A DNA stretch of 64,000 nt from contig QRDG01000343.1 in NCBI GenBank assembly GCA_012064385.1, positions 97,796-161,795 of the forward strand. Reading direction: 5' to 3'. A program made the position numbers and the translations under genes. The number at the start of each line of letters is the position of its first letter. Positions within the stretch are counted from its first letter, which is position 1. The notes beneath the pieces are model-generated. The model was not told where the DNA came from, searched no databases, and was given only the letters and a program-made list of their open reading frames with translations. Below are positions 19,007 through 27,984 of this stretch, piece by piece. The DNA is from Puccinellia tenuiflora. Its lineage: Eukaryota > Streptophyta > Magnoliopsida > Poales > Poaceae.

Positions 19007-19567
19007 TGATGGGGGGATACTTTATAGGTAGGCCCATAGACCCGGAAAGTAGACCCGCCAAGACCAAGAAGGCCAACGCCGAGTCACGAGACAAGTCACA
19101 TGGGCTGGGCTGGAGACAAGCCGGCCAAGGCCCGTGTGGAGAAAGAGGCTCGTCCAAAGAAGGAGTCCAAGTACAACCCGGAGTCTAAACTTGGAAGACC
19201 AAGACGTAGAGTAGGACTCCGTGTTCTAGTATGACTCGGTATAGCCTGTAATTCCAGAGACCCGGCAGCCTTTATAAGCAGGGTCCTGGATCGTAGTAAG
19301 CTAAGCTTCAATCAGTAGAGAGAAACCCTAGCCACCAGAGAGAAGTCGCCGGCTCCTAAGTTGTGGGAGCCGGGTCCTTGTAATCGAGATATAATCAAGA
19401 GCAATAACATAGAAGCAGGAAGTAGGTCTTTACCTCGAATTAGAGGGGCCGAACCTGGGTAAATCCTTGTTCCTTGGTGAGATTAACCGTTCCAACGTAC
19501 TTCAGTCATCAATGGCCCCGGAACTCATCTTCCCTGAGGAAGAACTTGCCGTGACAACCCCACGACA
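19007..19567 (+). repeat. G2 3' LTR
   Basis: 561 bp, one difference from the 5' LTR. It is followed by target duplication GTCAT at 19568-19572, then by G1 gag sequence. Confidence 0.95.
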
Positions 19568-20215
19568 GTCATCAAAAACTTCTTCAGGTACTTGAGCTTT
19601 ATCTAAACTTTCTTTAATTTTTGCTTCCAAAAGCAAGCCATCGAGTAGATAATAAGTATTAGAAGCAGACATATTCATGAAAGAACCTTCACATTCCTTA
19701 TTCAAAAAGACTCTAGAGGTTTCAGATAATCCTATATAAAAGATATGCATGAGCATCCAATCTCTAAGACCATGAGCCATTCCAAAACCTATGCTTCTAA
19801 ATCTTTCCCATGTTTTCACCAAAGGTTCATCTTCCTCTTGTTTAAACTTGATAACCATTTGTTTAATATTGCAAATCATTTCAATGGGACAAAATCTTTC
19901 AATAAAAGCAGCTTTCAAATTAAACCAGATGCTAAAGTTACCAGGTGGCCATCTCAATATCCAATCTAATGCTTTCCCCCCTAGAGAGTAAGGAAAAAGC
20001 TTAAGTCTAACATTAGGATGGTTCAGTTTTAGCATGTTGCATCTTTCATCAAATTTCTTAAGGTGAGCTAAAGGATCTTCCTTAGGTTTTCCATAGAAAC
20101 GGGTTTCATAGATTTATTTCATTATCTTAGGATCTACCTCAGTTTTTTCAATAGGGACATTCATATCTTGAGGAAAATTCTTAACACTAAAAGGCCAAAA
20201 GGTTCTCTTTTCCAT
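19568..20215 (-). pseudogene. G1 gag, N-terminal half
   Basis: Gag of the Athila-like element, read from ATG 20215 on the minus strand, beginning MEKRTFWPFSVKNFP. The gag core follows (HPNVRLKLFPYSLGGKALDW, FNLKAAFIERFCP, ETSRVFLNKECEGSFMNM). An in-frame TAA at 20114-20116 interrupts it early; the longest open piece starts at 20035. The frame meets the G2 insertion at 19568-19572 and continues at 6804. Confidence 0.78.
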
Positions 20216-20516
20216 TATGCAAATTTTTATGTGTTTTTCAATTTTTTATGCAAAATTGAAAATAAAATGACACTAAAACAATGCAAACCGAATTAACTAA
20301 TGCAAAACAAAATGCAAAACTGAAAATAAAATATGCAAACTGAAATCTAAATATGATATGCAAGACAAAAACAAAACAAAATAATTTGCTTGAAGGTAAA
20401 GATGGACAAGATGATGATCACGTAGGTGCAACCTCCCCAAGCTTAGGTGTTAGCACAAGTTGGTGATGAAGTTGACTTTGTTGTGATATCCTTGGACAAA
20501 CTCTTCCAGCTATGAT
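20216..20516 (-). other. G1 5' untranslated leader
   Basis: AT-rich leader between PBS and gag start, with imperfect repeats of ATGCAAAACTGAAAATAAAAT-like units near 20250-20340. No coding sequence. Confidence 0.5.
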
Positions 20517-20534
20517 TCCCCGGCAACGGCGCCA
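20517..20534 (-). other. G1 primer binding site
   Basis: On the minus strand TGGCGCCGTTGCCGGGGA lies 10 bases inside the 5' LTR. It differs from the G2/G3 site after the first seven bases, supporting a separate lineage. Confidence 0.85.
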
Positions 20535-20544
20535 GAAAAACCTT

Positions 20545-20799
20545 TGATGACGGGATTGATAAGAGTGTTCTTCTACCTCAACAACGCCAACAAGTAATCT
20601 TGATACCCTGAAAGGAAGATAATATATTAGGGATAGGTTGAGCCTCAAAGTGCAGAGTATGTAGAAGTGGTAGTTTTTCCCCAAAAAGGTGACTCGAGGG
20701 TTTAATATCGAACTCTCGGGGAATCAGTAGTGTGGGTTTTATCTTCTTGTCCTTCTCATGATTTAAAATGGACCGGGGTTCATGGTTTCACACATGCAC
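20545..20799 (-). repeat. G1 5' LTR, part 1 (interrupted by G3)
   Basis: Matches 3891-4103 and then 4386-4424 of the complete LTR; the intervening 282 bp is deleted here. It ends with TGCAC (20795-20799), the G3 target site, and the LTR continues at 31086. Confidence 0.9.
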
Positions 20800-21704
20800 T
20801 GTCGTGGTGGTATCACGGCAGATGCCATATAGGCTTGATGTGGGGCCGATTGGACGCTGGAGGTACCGGGGAGGGTTTGCACGCACGGCGTACAGACACG
20901 AACACACACACACACACACGCGATTTACCCAGGTTCGGGGCTCTCGTGAGGAGATAACACCCCTACTCCTGCTTGCTGCTTGATTTATATGTGGATTCCG
21001 ACTAGTTACAAGCTTGCTCCTTGAGCTGTATGCAAAGAGCTGCAAGATCTAAGCCTCTACCGAGTCTAAGATTATCTCTCTGGCTCTCCTCTAGCTCCCA
21101 GGAACTACTAAGTATTTGCTCAGCGTCTCTGCGTAGCCTCTGGGGATCCCCCTTGTAAGAGGAGCCCCTGGTACCCCTTATATAAGGAAACCCAGGGTTA
21201 CAGTGTAACACATTGCTACTGGCGCCACACTCCTTGGTCTCCGGCCGGCACGGGCGCCGCTGCGCCATACCCAGACCGTGGCAGCGCTGGTCGCCACGGT
21301 CGCCGCTGCACCTGACAGCACGCCCAAGCCTAGGCCTAGCGCCACTGTGCCGCGCCGCACGCGTCAGAGGCGTGGCCGAGGCTTGGCATGCCGTCCACTT
21401 GCAGCACGCCGCCGCCCTTGTTTCGCTCCGTGTCTCAAGGAGCTTGGACCACCGTCCGAGATGACCCCATCCGGCATAGGTGTGCCCTAAGCTGGTAACT
21501 CGGTTTACTCCCTCCTGCACATAAGAACAACGAAGGATAGTCCGACATATAATAAGCATGATCCGACATAAGGCTATGTCGGTTGGACCTGACTCGGACG
21601 AATCCGGATAAGCCAGTATGGTATGTCGGTTTCCATTGACTCGGTCAACTCCGAGTCAACCTTATTTTACCATATTGACCCCACTCGGGGGCTTCCCTCC
21701 GACA
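20800..21704 (-). repeat. G3 3' LTR (905 bp)
   Basis: TGTCGTGG...TCCGACA. It includes a short AC microsatellite (~20904-20920). On the minus strand TATATAAGG near 21180 is a likely TATA box. The 3' half repeats TATGTCGG-like motifs. Confidence 0.88.
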
Positions 21705-22341
21705 TTAGTCCCCGAAGCTGGCGCGGTCCTGCAGCCTCGGATGGAGGACCACGGCAGGTTTACCCGAAAAACCAGCATTCTTAAATTGATCCCCGACATA
21801 ACATATGCCGGTGAAATTCATATGTCGGAAAGCAGCTTTTGCCTTTCTTTGTGATATTCGACTTAGTGTCGGACTGTTCCGAATCACTGGAAGAACCCAC
21901 AATTCTTCCGAGTCATTGGTTCCTCTATGTGGCAGAGCATCTCTGCCCAACGCCTCGACACTTGCGCCCGGATGGACGTGCCACTGGCACACACGCCACT
22001 TGCGTCACGCCGGTCGCTTCGGCAACTGTGCATACGACAGCACTCAAGAAAACCGAATCGCCCCTGGACCGAGTCCCCGGGTCTGTTTTCTTGTTTACTA
22101 TCCCTTGCAATCTCAGCCCTTGCCTACCTCGATGGGTTTCTTGACATTTGGGTCACAAAATCACAAAAACATAGCATACAATACTTGCAAACCTGGAGGC
22201 ACGATTTTTGGAGCCACCCGACATAAAGGAAACAGATATAAACAAGCATACAACATCAGATTCATAGCAAGGCAATCACCGAGTTTCATTTCGGAGTGCC
22301 GACCTTTCATTTCAAAGTTTTGAGATACATACAGTGAGTCC
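21705..22341 (-). other. G3 region between integrase and 3' LTR
   Basis: Contains a PPT-like AGCTTCGGGGACTAA (minus strand, 21705-21719) next to the LTR. About 640 bp with no convincing coding sequence. Unlike G2 there is no antisense ORF. Confidence 0.55.
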
Positions 22342-23334
22342 TTAAAAGTAAAATGGGCGAAGAAGAGCTACATTCCAAGGTCGCTTGGTTTCCTCTCCGG
22401 ATCTATCCATTCGGTTCTTCACCTGTGCCTGGGCATCAATAAGATAATATGCATCGTTGTTCAAAGCTTTGCTCACAATAAATGGCCCTTCCCAAGGAGG
22501 TGAGAGTTTGTGCATTCCGGCGGTGCGCTGTACCAGCCTGAGCACCAAGTCTCCTTCTCGGAATTTGCGAGGATTCACTTTCCGGTTATGATAACGTCGG
22601 AGATTTTGCTGATATATTGCCGACTTGGACAATGCCAGTTCTCTTGCTTCCTCGAGCAGATCAACATCATTTTCTCGGGCTTCTTTTGCCTCTGACTCGG
22701 TATACAATGCTACTCTCGGCGAGTCATGCTCTATGTCGGTCGGCAGAACTGCCTCTGCTCCATAAACCAGGAAGAATGGCGTGTAGCCAGTGGAACGATT
22801 CGGCGTGGTCCTCAGACTCCACAGTACTGCCGGAATCTCATCCAGCCAACAACCCGGAGCACGCAACAGTGGCTCAATCAACCGGGGTTTGATGCCGGAT
22901 AAGATTAAGGCATTTGATCTTTCCACTTGTCCATTGGACTGCGGATGCGCAACCGAGGCCAGGTCTAGCCGGATTCTTTTTTCCTGGCAAAACCGAGCAA
23001 AGGCTCCCTCGGCGAAATTGGTGCCATTATCCGTGATAATGCTGTGCGGGTGCCCATACCTTAAGATAATATCCTTTAGGAATGACACGGCTGTGCGGCC
23101 ATCGCACTTTCTGATTGGCTTCACCTCGATCCACTTGGTGAACTTGTCCACCATCACCAGGATGTGAGTCATGTTACCTCGGGCTGGTTTAAATGGTCCC
23201 ACCATATCCAGACACCATACTGCGAATGGCCAAGTGATAGGAATAGTCTTAAGAGCTGATGCCGGCATATGAATCTTGTGAGCAAACCTCTGACATCCTT
23301 CACATTTCCGGACAATATCTTCTGCCTGTTGCAA
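22342..23334 (-). CDS. pol: G3 integrase
   Basis: Integrase inserts the cDNA into the chromosome. Homologous to the G2 integrase: CEGCQRFA is the end of the HHCC finger, whose first half lies in the upstream ORF. DDE core: D in CLDMVGPF, D in ITDNGTNF and E in NGQVERSN; the ending is PWNVALLRPFYF. It is in the same frame as the RT ORF and separated only by a TAA at 23347-23349, where the G2 protein has an aromatic residue before the homologous LTAHLDAERIV segment. The separation is therefore a nonsense mutation, not a natural boundary. Confidence 0.9.
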   Translation of the reverse strand: MQQAEDIVRKCEGCQRFAHKIHMPASALKTIPITWPFAVWCLDMVGPFKPARGNMTHILVMVDKFTKWIEVKPIRKCDGRTAVSFLKDIILRYGHPHSIITDNGTNFAEGAFARFCQEKRIRLDLASVAHPQSNGQVERSNALILSGIKPRLIEPLLRAPGCWLDEIPAVLWSLRTTPNRSTGYTPFFLVYGAEAVLPTDIEHDSPRVALYTESEAKEARENDVDLLEEARELALSKSAIYQQNLRRYHNRKVNPRKFREGDLVLRLVQRTAGMHKLSPPWEGPFIVSKALNNDAYYLIDAQAQVKNRMDRSGEETKRPWNVALLRPFYF

Positions 23335-23346
23335 AGCGCTGGGCCA

Positions 23347-25734
23347 TTAGAATCCATATCGGAATGCTTTAGCCACTATAGCTCGGGAAGAGGCGTGATG
23401 ACCGCACTCCCCCTGGTGGATATCTCGGAGGATTCTTTCTCCCTCTTCTGGCTCAACACAGCGCTGAAGCACAGTGGTCACACTTCTCTTGTACAGCTCT
23501 TGATTGATGATTGTGAAGGATTTGGATCGCCTTTGGATTTGTCTGGCCGAGACCTCATCACTCGGTAGAGCGCCATCCAACATGAAGGTCATGATGGGCT
23601 GCGCCCATGCGGGTACCGGGCGAGTGCTGAGTACAGGCTCGTCGATTTCCATTGCATCAACCGACATCACCACTCCCGACATAGGCTGGTGAGTCCCCGA
23701 GTCCTCCCAAGGAGTCCCCGAGTTCCGCCAAGCAGCTTTCCAATTCTCCAGCGTAGTCGCTGAGTCTTGCTGAATGTAATCAATCTCCATGGAAGTCCCC
23801 GGGTCCTGCGCAGCAGTCCCCGAGTTCTGCAACTTGCTTCCGACATCTACATCCATCGGGATGATACCGAGCTCCGGATTACCCGGGATGAATATTGAGT
23901 CTGACTCGGGTGAAGGCCTGATTGATGGCTTGTGAAGATGCTCCAGTGACACTCCGGGCGGAATGGCTTGCCGATATGACCCAATTTTGGACAACATGTC
24001 TGCACTCTCATTATCTGTCCGCCGAATGTGCGTGAACTCGCACCCATCAAAGAATCCCGAAACTTTCTGGACATGGAACCGGTATGCCGCCATGTTGGCA
24101 TCTAGGGCATCCCAGTTGGCTGATGTTTGCTGAATCACCAGGTCCGAGTCACCATAGCAGATGATCCGGCGGATTCCAATTTCCTTGGCCACTTTGAGTC
24201 CATGAATCAGCGCTTCATACTCGGCGACATTGTTGGATGCCGCAAAGTGTACTTGCAATACGTATTTCAGCTGATCTCGCTTTGGCGAGGTGAGAACTAC
24301 ACCAGCTCCCAGGCCATCCTTTACCTTGGACCCGTCAAAATGCATTCTCCAGTAGTTGGAGTCTGGCAGGGACGGCTCATATTCCATCTCGGCCCAGTCC
24401 ACAAGGAACTCGGCCACCGCTTGAGATTTAATGGTATCTCTCCTTGCGTACTGCGGCGCATAAGCCGCAAGCTCAATAGCCCATTTGGCGACTCGGCCAC
24501 TGGCATCTTTGTTGCCTATGATTTCCGACACCGGAGCCGCACTTACAACAGTTATGGGATGCTCCTGGAAGTAATGCTTTAGTTTTTTGGCCGCCATATA
24601 GACGCCGTAAGTCATTTTTTGATAGTGAGGATAGTTTTGTTTTGACGTGGAGAGCACCTCACTCAAATAATATACCGGCCTCTGCACGGTAGCTCCTTGT
24701 TCTTCTCGCTCCACCACTACTACGACACTAACGACTCGGTTAGTGGCCGCAATGTAGAGCAGCATGGGCTCACTCGGTAGTGGCGAAGCCAATATCGGCG
24801 CAGTAGCCAACATCTTCTTTAGCTCATGAAATGCCGCGTCCGCTTGCGGAGTCCAGCTAAATTTATCTGATTTTTTCATTAGTTGGTATAAGGGCAAGGC
24901 CTTTTCTCCCAACCGACCTAAAAAACGACTCAAAGAAGCCAGACACCCGGTGTATTTCTGGACATCTCGGAGGCATTTCGGCAACTTCATATTTTCTATC
25001 GCCCGGATCTTAGTTGGGTTTGCCTCGATACCTCGGCTAGACACGAGGAAACCGAGTAACTTTCCTGCTGGTACACCGAATGTACACTTATCCGGATTAA
25101 GTTTAAGTCGGAATTTTCTTAGGTTTGCAAATGTCTCTTTGAGATCATCCAGCAAAGTGTGTTTTTCTTTAGTTTTAATTACTACGTCGTCGACATACAC
25201 CTGCACATTTTTACCTATCTGGTCATGCAAGCATTTTTGCATACAGCGCTGATAAGTAGCACCAGCATTTCTCAAACCGAAACACATGACACGATAGCAA
25301 TAAGCCCCGTACGGGGTGATAAAAGCAGTCTTTATTTGATCATCAGGATTGAGTGGTATCTGGTGAAAACCAGAGTACGCATCTACAAATGATAACAGCT
25401 CACACCCGGCCGTGGAGTCGATCACCTGATCGATCCGAGGCAGTGGGAATGGATCTTTAGGACATGCCTTGTTCAGATGTGTGTAGTCGACACACATGCG
25501 CCAGACAGTGGCAGCATCCGGTTCTTCTTTCTTCTTTTCTACCAGGACTGGGTTAGCCAACCAATCCGGATATTTCACCTCGACGACAGCATTTGCTGCG
25601 AGTAACTTGGCTAACTCGTCACCCACAGCCTTCCTTCTTCCCTCGGCAAGACGCCGTGTCGGTTGCTTCACAGGCCTAGCATCTGGCCTGACATGCAGAG
25701 AGTGCTCAGCCAACTCCCTCGGAACACCCAGCAA
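23347..25734 (-). CDS. pol: G3 reverse transcriptase, RNase H, archaeal-type RNase H
   Basis: 795 residues, uninterrupted. RT motifs: LANPVLVEKKK, FVDAYSGFHQIPL, FGLRNAGATYQR, catalytic YVDD (~residue 180) and LLGFLVSSRG. RNase H follows (EPMLLYIAATNRVVSVVVV, VYYLSEVL, VYMAAKKLKHYFQEHP). A second archaeal-type RNase H has MHFDGSKVKDG, NVAEYEALIHG, GDSDLVIQQ and NESADMLSKIGS. Between it and the integrase finger is a ~90-residue insertion, absent from G2, with repeated SGT/DSGT units. The C terminus carries the HH half of the integrase finger (GHHASSRAIVAKAFRYGF) before the premature TAA. The sequence 5' of this ATG is open back to the UAG that ends gag-protease. Confidence 0.92.
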   Translation of the reverse strand: MLGVPRELAEHSLHVRPDARPVKQPTRRLAEGRRKAVGDELAKLLAANAVVEVKYPDWLANPVLVEKKKEEPDAATVWRMCVDYTHLNKACPKDPFPLPRIDQVIDSTAGCELLSFVDAYSGFHQIPLNPDDQIKTAFITPYGAYCYRVMCFGLRNAGATYQRCMQKCLHDQIGKNVQVYVDDVVIKTKEKHTLLDDLKETFANLRKFRLKLNPDKCTFGVPAGKLLGFLVSSRGIEANPTKIRAIENMKLPKCLRDVQKYTGCLASLSRFLGRLGEKALPLYQLMKKSDKFSWTPQADAAFHELKKMLATAPILASPLPSEPMLLYIAATNRVVSVVVVVEREEQGATVQRPVYYLSEVLSTSKQNYPHYQKMTYGVYMAAKKLKHYFQEHPITVVSAAPVSEIIGNKDASGRVAKWAIELAAYAPQYARRDTIKSQAVAEFLVDWAEMEYEPSLPDSNYWRMHFDGSKVKDGLGAGVVLTSPKRDQLKYVLQVHFAASNNVAEYEALIHGLKVAKEIGIRRIICYGDSDLVIQQTSANWDALDANMAAYRFHVQKVSGFFDGCEFTHIRRTDNESADMLSKIGSYRQAIPPGVSLEHLHKPSIRPSPESDSIFIPGNPELGIIPMDVDVGSKLQNSGTAAQDPGTSMEIDYIQQDSATTLENWKAAWRNSGTPWEDSGTHQPMSGVVMSVDAMEIDEPVLSTRPVPAWAQPIMTFMLDGALPSDEVSARQIQRRSKSFTIINQELYKRSVTTVLQRCVEPEEGERILRDIHQGECGHHASSRAIVAKAFRYGF

Positions 25735-25797
25735 GTCCTGACTGGACCATGCGAAGATATCCCGATTCTCACGGAGGAAGTGGATGAGCTCGCTTTC

Positions 25798-27984
25798 CTA
25801 TTTGCTGTCCAGCCCGGCACCGATGATGACGGTGTGGTCCGGGTTAGACTCGTCTATGCCCACTTTCTTGGACTCCTTCGCTGCCTGGAAGGTTGCAGTC
25901 TGCTGCGGGTTGGCCGGACTCGGTATACCGAGTTGAGCAGATTGGGCCAGAGCTACCACCTCATGGATTCTCTTCTTCTCGGCTGCAATCACAAGCGACT
26001 CGGCCAACAGTGATCCGGCAGAGGCACACTCCATCGAACGCTTGTAATCACCCAAGATAGTGATGACACCATTCGGACCCGGCATCTTCATCTTCAGGTA
26101 GGCCACATGAGTGGACGCCATGAACTTGGCGAGTGCTGGCCTACCGAGTAAGGCATGATACGGGCTTTCGAGGTCCACAACCTCGAACAGCAGACTCTCA
26201 GTTCTGCTATTGCCTTTGTCGCCGAAGGCAACATCGACCCACACGGTGCCCATAGGTGCATGCGAGACACCCGGCACAATACCATGAAAGGTAGTTCTGC
26301 TTGGCTGCATCATGTTTTCGGTTATACCGAGCTTGACCATGGTATCTCGGTACATAATATTGATGCTGCTCCCGTTGTCCACAAGGACCCGGGTGAACCT
26401 GACATTAATGCTTGGTCCGACGAATGTCGGATCCACAACCAGAGCATAACCTCCGGGATTCGGCATGACCTTGGGATGGTCCTTGACACTCCAACTGATC
26501 TGATCCTCGGACCAGTACATGAATTTCGGCACCGCTGGCATAACAGCATTTACCTCCATCGCACGCCTGTGCTGACTCTGTTTGTCATTGGGTTCGGTCA
26601 CAAAGACCATGTAACTCTGGTGGGGCTCTCGATACTGATTCTGCCTACCTGGGCCTGCATTGCCGTTGTAATTGTTGTTGTTGTTGTTTGCTACCTGGTT
26701 GACATCCTCTTGCCTAGGCTGTGCATTCAGAGGTTGAGTGTTGGCACCTGTCAAAGGTGCGGGTCTCGGTGTCGGACCAGCAGCCGCTGGCTGATTCTTG
26801 TGCCGGTCACAGTCGCGAGTCGAGTGTTGCGCCGGTTTGCTGGGGTGTCGAGTGTGAAAGCAGCAAGGGCCATCCAGCATCTTCTCGTAGATGTACCTAT
26901 CCTGATCATCCAACTGTTTCTTGTTGCCACTCCATGGCTTCCTTTCGCCGTTCCATGGCTTTCTCTCGCCGTTCCACGGCTTCCTCTCACCGTTCCATGG
27001 CTTTCTTCCTTTCGAGTTCTGGCCCCAAGAGGGACCCTCATTCTTCTGGCGCTGGCTGCTGCCGGCACCCGCTTGATCTTGGTCGACAGCTGCGACCTGG
27101 TCCGACCCGTACCGGTAATCCGGTCGGTCGTCTCTTCTCTTGTTTCGGTTGTCCGGGCGATCGCTACGCCGGCTCGATCTATCTCGGTCTTGAGCAGGAT
27201 ACCTCCTGCCCACATCAACCTGGGTCAGCAAGGGCTGTGTCGGGTCACCGAGTGCATAACTGTCAGCAATTGACATTGTCTCAGCCAAGGTGGCCGGCAT
27301 CTCCCTCTGGAGTCTCTGCCAAAGAATGGAGCCATGTCGGCATCCTTGCGCGAACCAGGCAATGGCTTGTGACTCAATCACTCCTTCACAGGAGTTCCGG
27401 ATCGTGCTCCACCGGGTCAGGTACTCCCGGTCTGTTTCGTCTTCTCGCTGCCGACACATGGACAGCTGCTGAGGTCGATTCGGCCTCTTGTAAGTACTGG
27501 AGAAGTTGCTGACGAAGGCGTCGGAGAAGTCAAGCCAGCAGTCAATGCTGTTCTCCTCCAGGTTGTTCAGCCAGATTCGGGCTGGTCCCTCTAGCATCTG
27601 CGGCACATACCGCACTGCCCATCTGCGACTTCCGCCGGCAATGTGCACAGCGGTGACATAGTCTGTCAGCCAGTCCTCCGGCTTGGTGCTGCCGTCATAG
27701 GTCTTTGCACCCCGGGGGAGCTGGAAATTCGGCACCGGTGCCTGCTTCATGATCCGGGGTCCAAAACATGCAGGACCCGGTGGGCCTTGCTCCTCCAGCA
27801 GTTCAGACAGATAGATTCTGTCCAGCTTGTTGCGTACATCGTGAGCTGGTAACTGGCGAGCTCCCAGCCTAGCACCGAGTGCACCCTCGGTTGCCAGATC
27901 TCTGTATCTTGTATACCCGGCACGCTCCATGGCCGAGTAACCGTCGTCATACCGGTCAGCGGCCGGCTCGGCATACCCGGACAC
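25798..27984 (-). CDS. gag-pro: G3 Gag-protease
   Basis: Gag core in ~residues 85-230 (VPNFQLPRGAKTYDG, PEDWLTDYVTAV, ARIWLNNLEENSIDCW). Four tandem RKPWNGE-type heptapeptides lie at ~residues 328-356. A degenerate Cys/His cluster follows (CCFHTRHPSKPAQHSTRDC). The protease has LVDNGSSINIMYRD (~residue 538) and LLGRPALAKFM. It ends SK-UAG (25798-25800) and the same frame continues directly into RT, exactly as in G2. The 5' side is frameshifted against the leader ORF near 27,975-27,990 (about one base missing), so the true protein extends upstream. Confidence 0.88.
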   Translation of the reverse strand: MSGYAEPAADRYDDGYSAMERAGYTRYRDLATEGALGARLGARQLPAHDVRNKLDRIYLSELLEEQGPPGPACFGPRIMKQAPVPNFQLPRGAKTYDGSTKPEDWLTDYVTAVHIAGGSRRWAVRYVPQMLEGPARIWLNNLEENSIDCWLDFSDAFVSNFSSTYKRPNRPQQLSMCRQREDETDREYLTRWSTIRNSCEGVIESQAIAWFAQGCRHGSILWQRLQREMPATLAETMSIADSYALGDPTQPLLTQVDVGRRYPAQDRDRSSRRSDRPDNRNKRRDDRPDYRYGSDQVAAVDQDQAGAGSSQRQKNEGPSWGQNSKGRKPWNGERKPWNGERKPWNGERKPWSGNKKQLDDQDRYIYEKMLDGPCCFHTRHPSKPAQHSTRDCDRHKNQPAAAGPTPRPAPLTGANTQPLNAQPRQEDVNQVANNNNNNYNGNAGPGRQNQYREPHQSYMVFVTEPNDKQSQHRRAMEVNAVMPAVPKFMYWSEDQISWSVKDHPKVMPNPGGYALVVDPTFVGPSINVRFTRVLVDNGSSINIMYRDTMVKLGITENMMQPSRTTFHGIVPGVSHAPMGTVWVDVAFGDKGNSRTESLLFEVVDLESPYHALLGRPALAKFMASTHVAYLKMKMPGPNGVITILGDYKRSMECASAGSLLAESLVIAAEKKRIHEVVALAQSAQLGIPSPANPQQTATFQAAKESKKVGIDESNPDHTVIIGAGLDSK

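Larger units (their letters stand above)
6805..19567 (+). mobile_element. G2: Tat-like Ty3/Gypsy retrotransposon, 12.76 kb, very recent insertion
   Basis: Two 561-bp LTRs (6805-7365 and 19007-19567) are identical except for one base (G at 6836, A at 19038). The ends are TGATG...CGACA and the target duplication is GTCAT (6800-6804 and 19568-19572). Order: LTR, PBS, gag, protease, RT, RNase H, second archaeal-type RNase H, integrase, an antisense multi-exon ORF, a stem-loop array, polypurine tract, LTR. The double RNase H and an antisense ORF downstream of integrase are known hallmarks of the Tat lineage. With the commonly used grass LTR rate of 1.3e-8 per site per year, one difference suggests an age under ~0.1 million years. 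Several single-base frame breaks are present. Confidence 0.95.

Noticed and set aside
20890..20925. AC microsatellite as an independent feature
   Set aside because: It is part of the G3 LTR and recurs, with a different length, at 29314-29340.
21002..21559. 185-residue minus-strand frame, repeated at 29421-29978
   Set aside because: It is inside both G3 LTRs, has no recognisable domain, and diverges like non-coding sequence; it is the transcribed LTR, not a gene.
26155..27273. 372-residue plus-strand frame
   Set aside because: It is the exact antisense shadow of G3 gag-protease.
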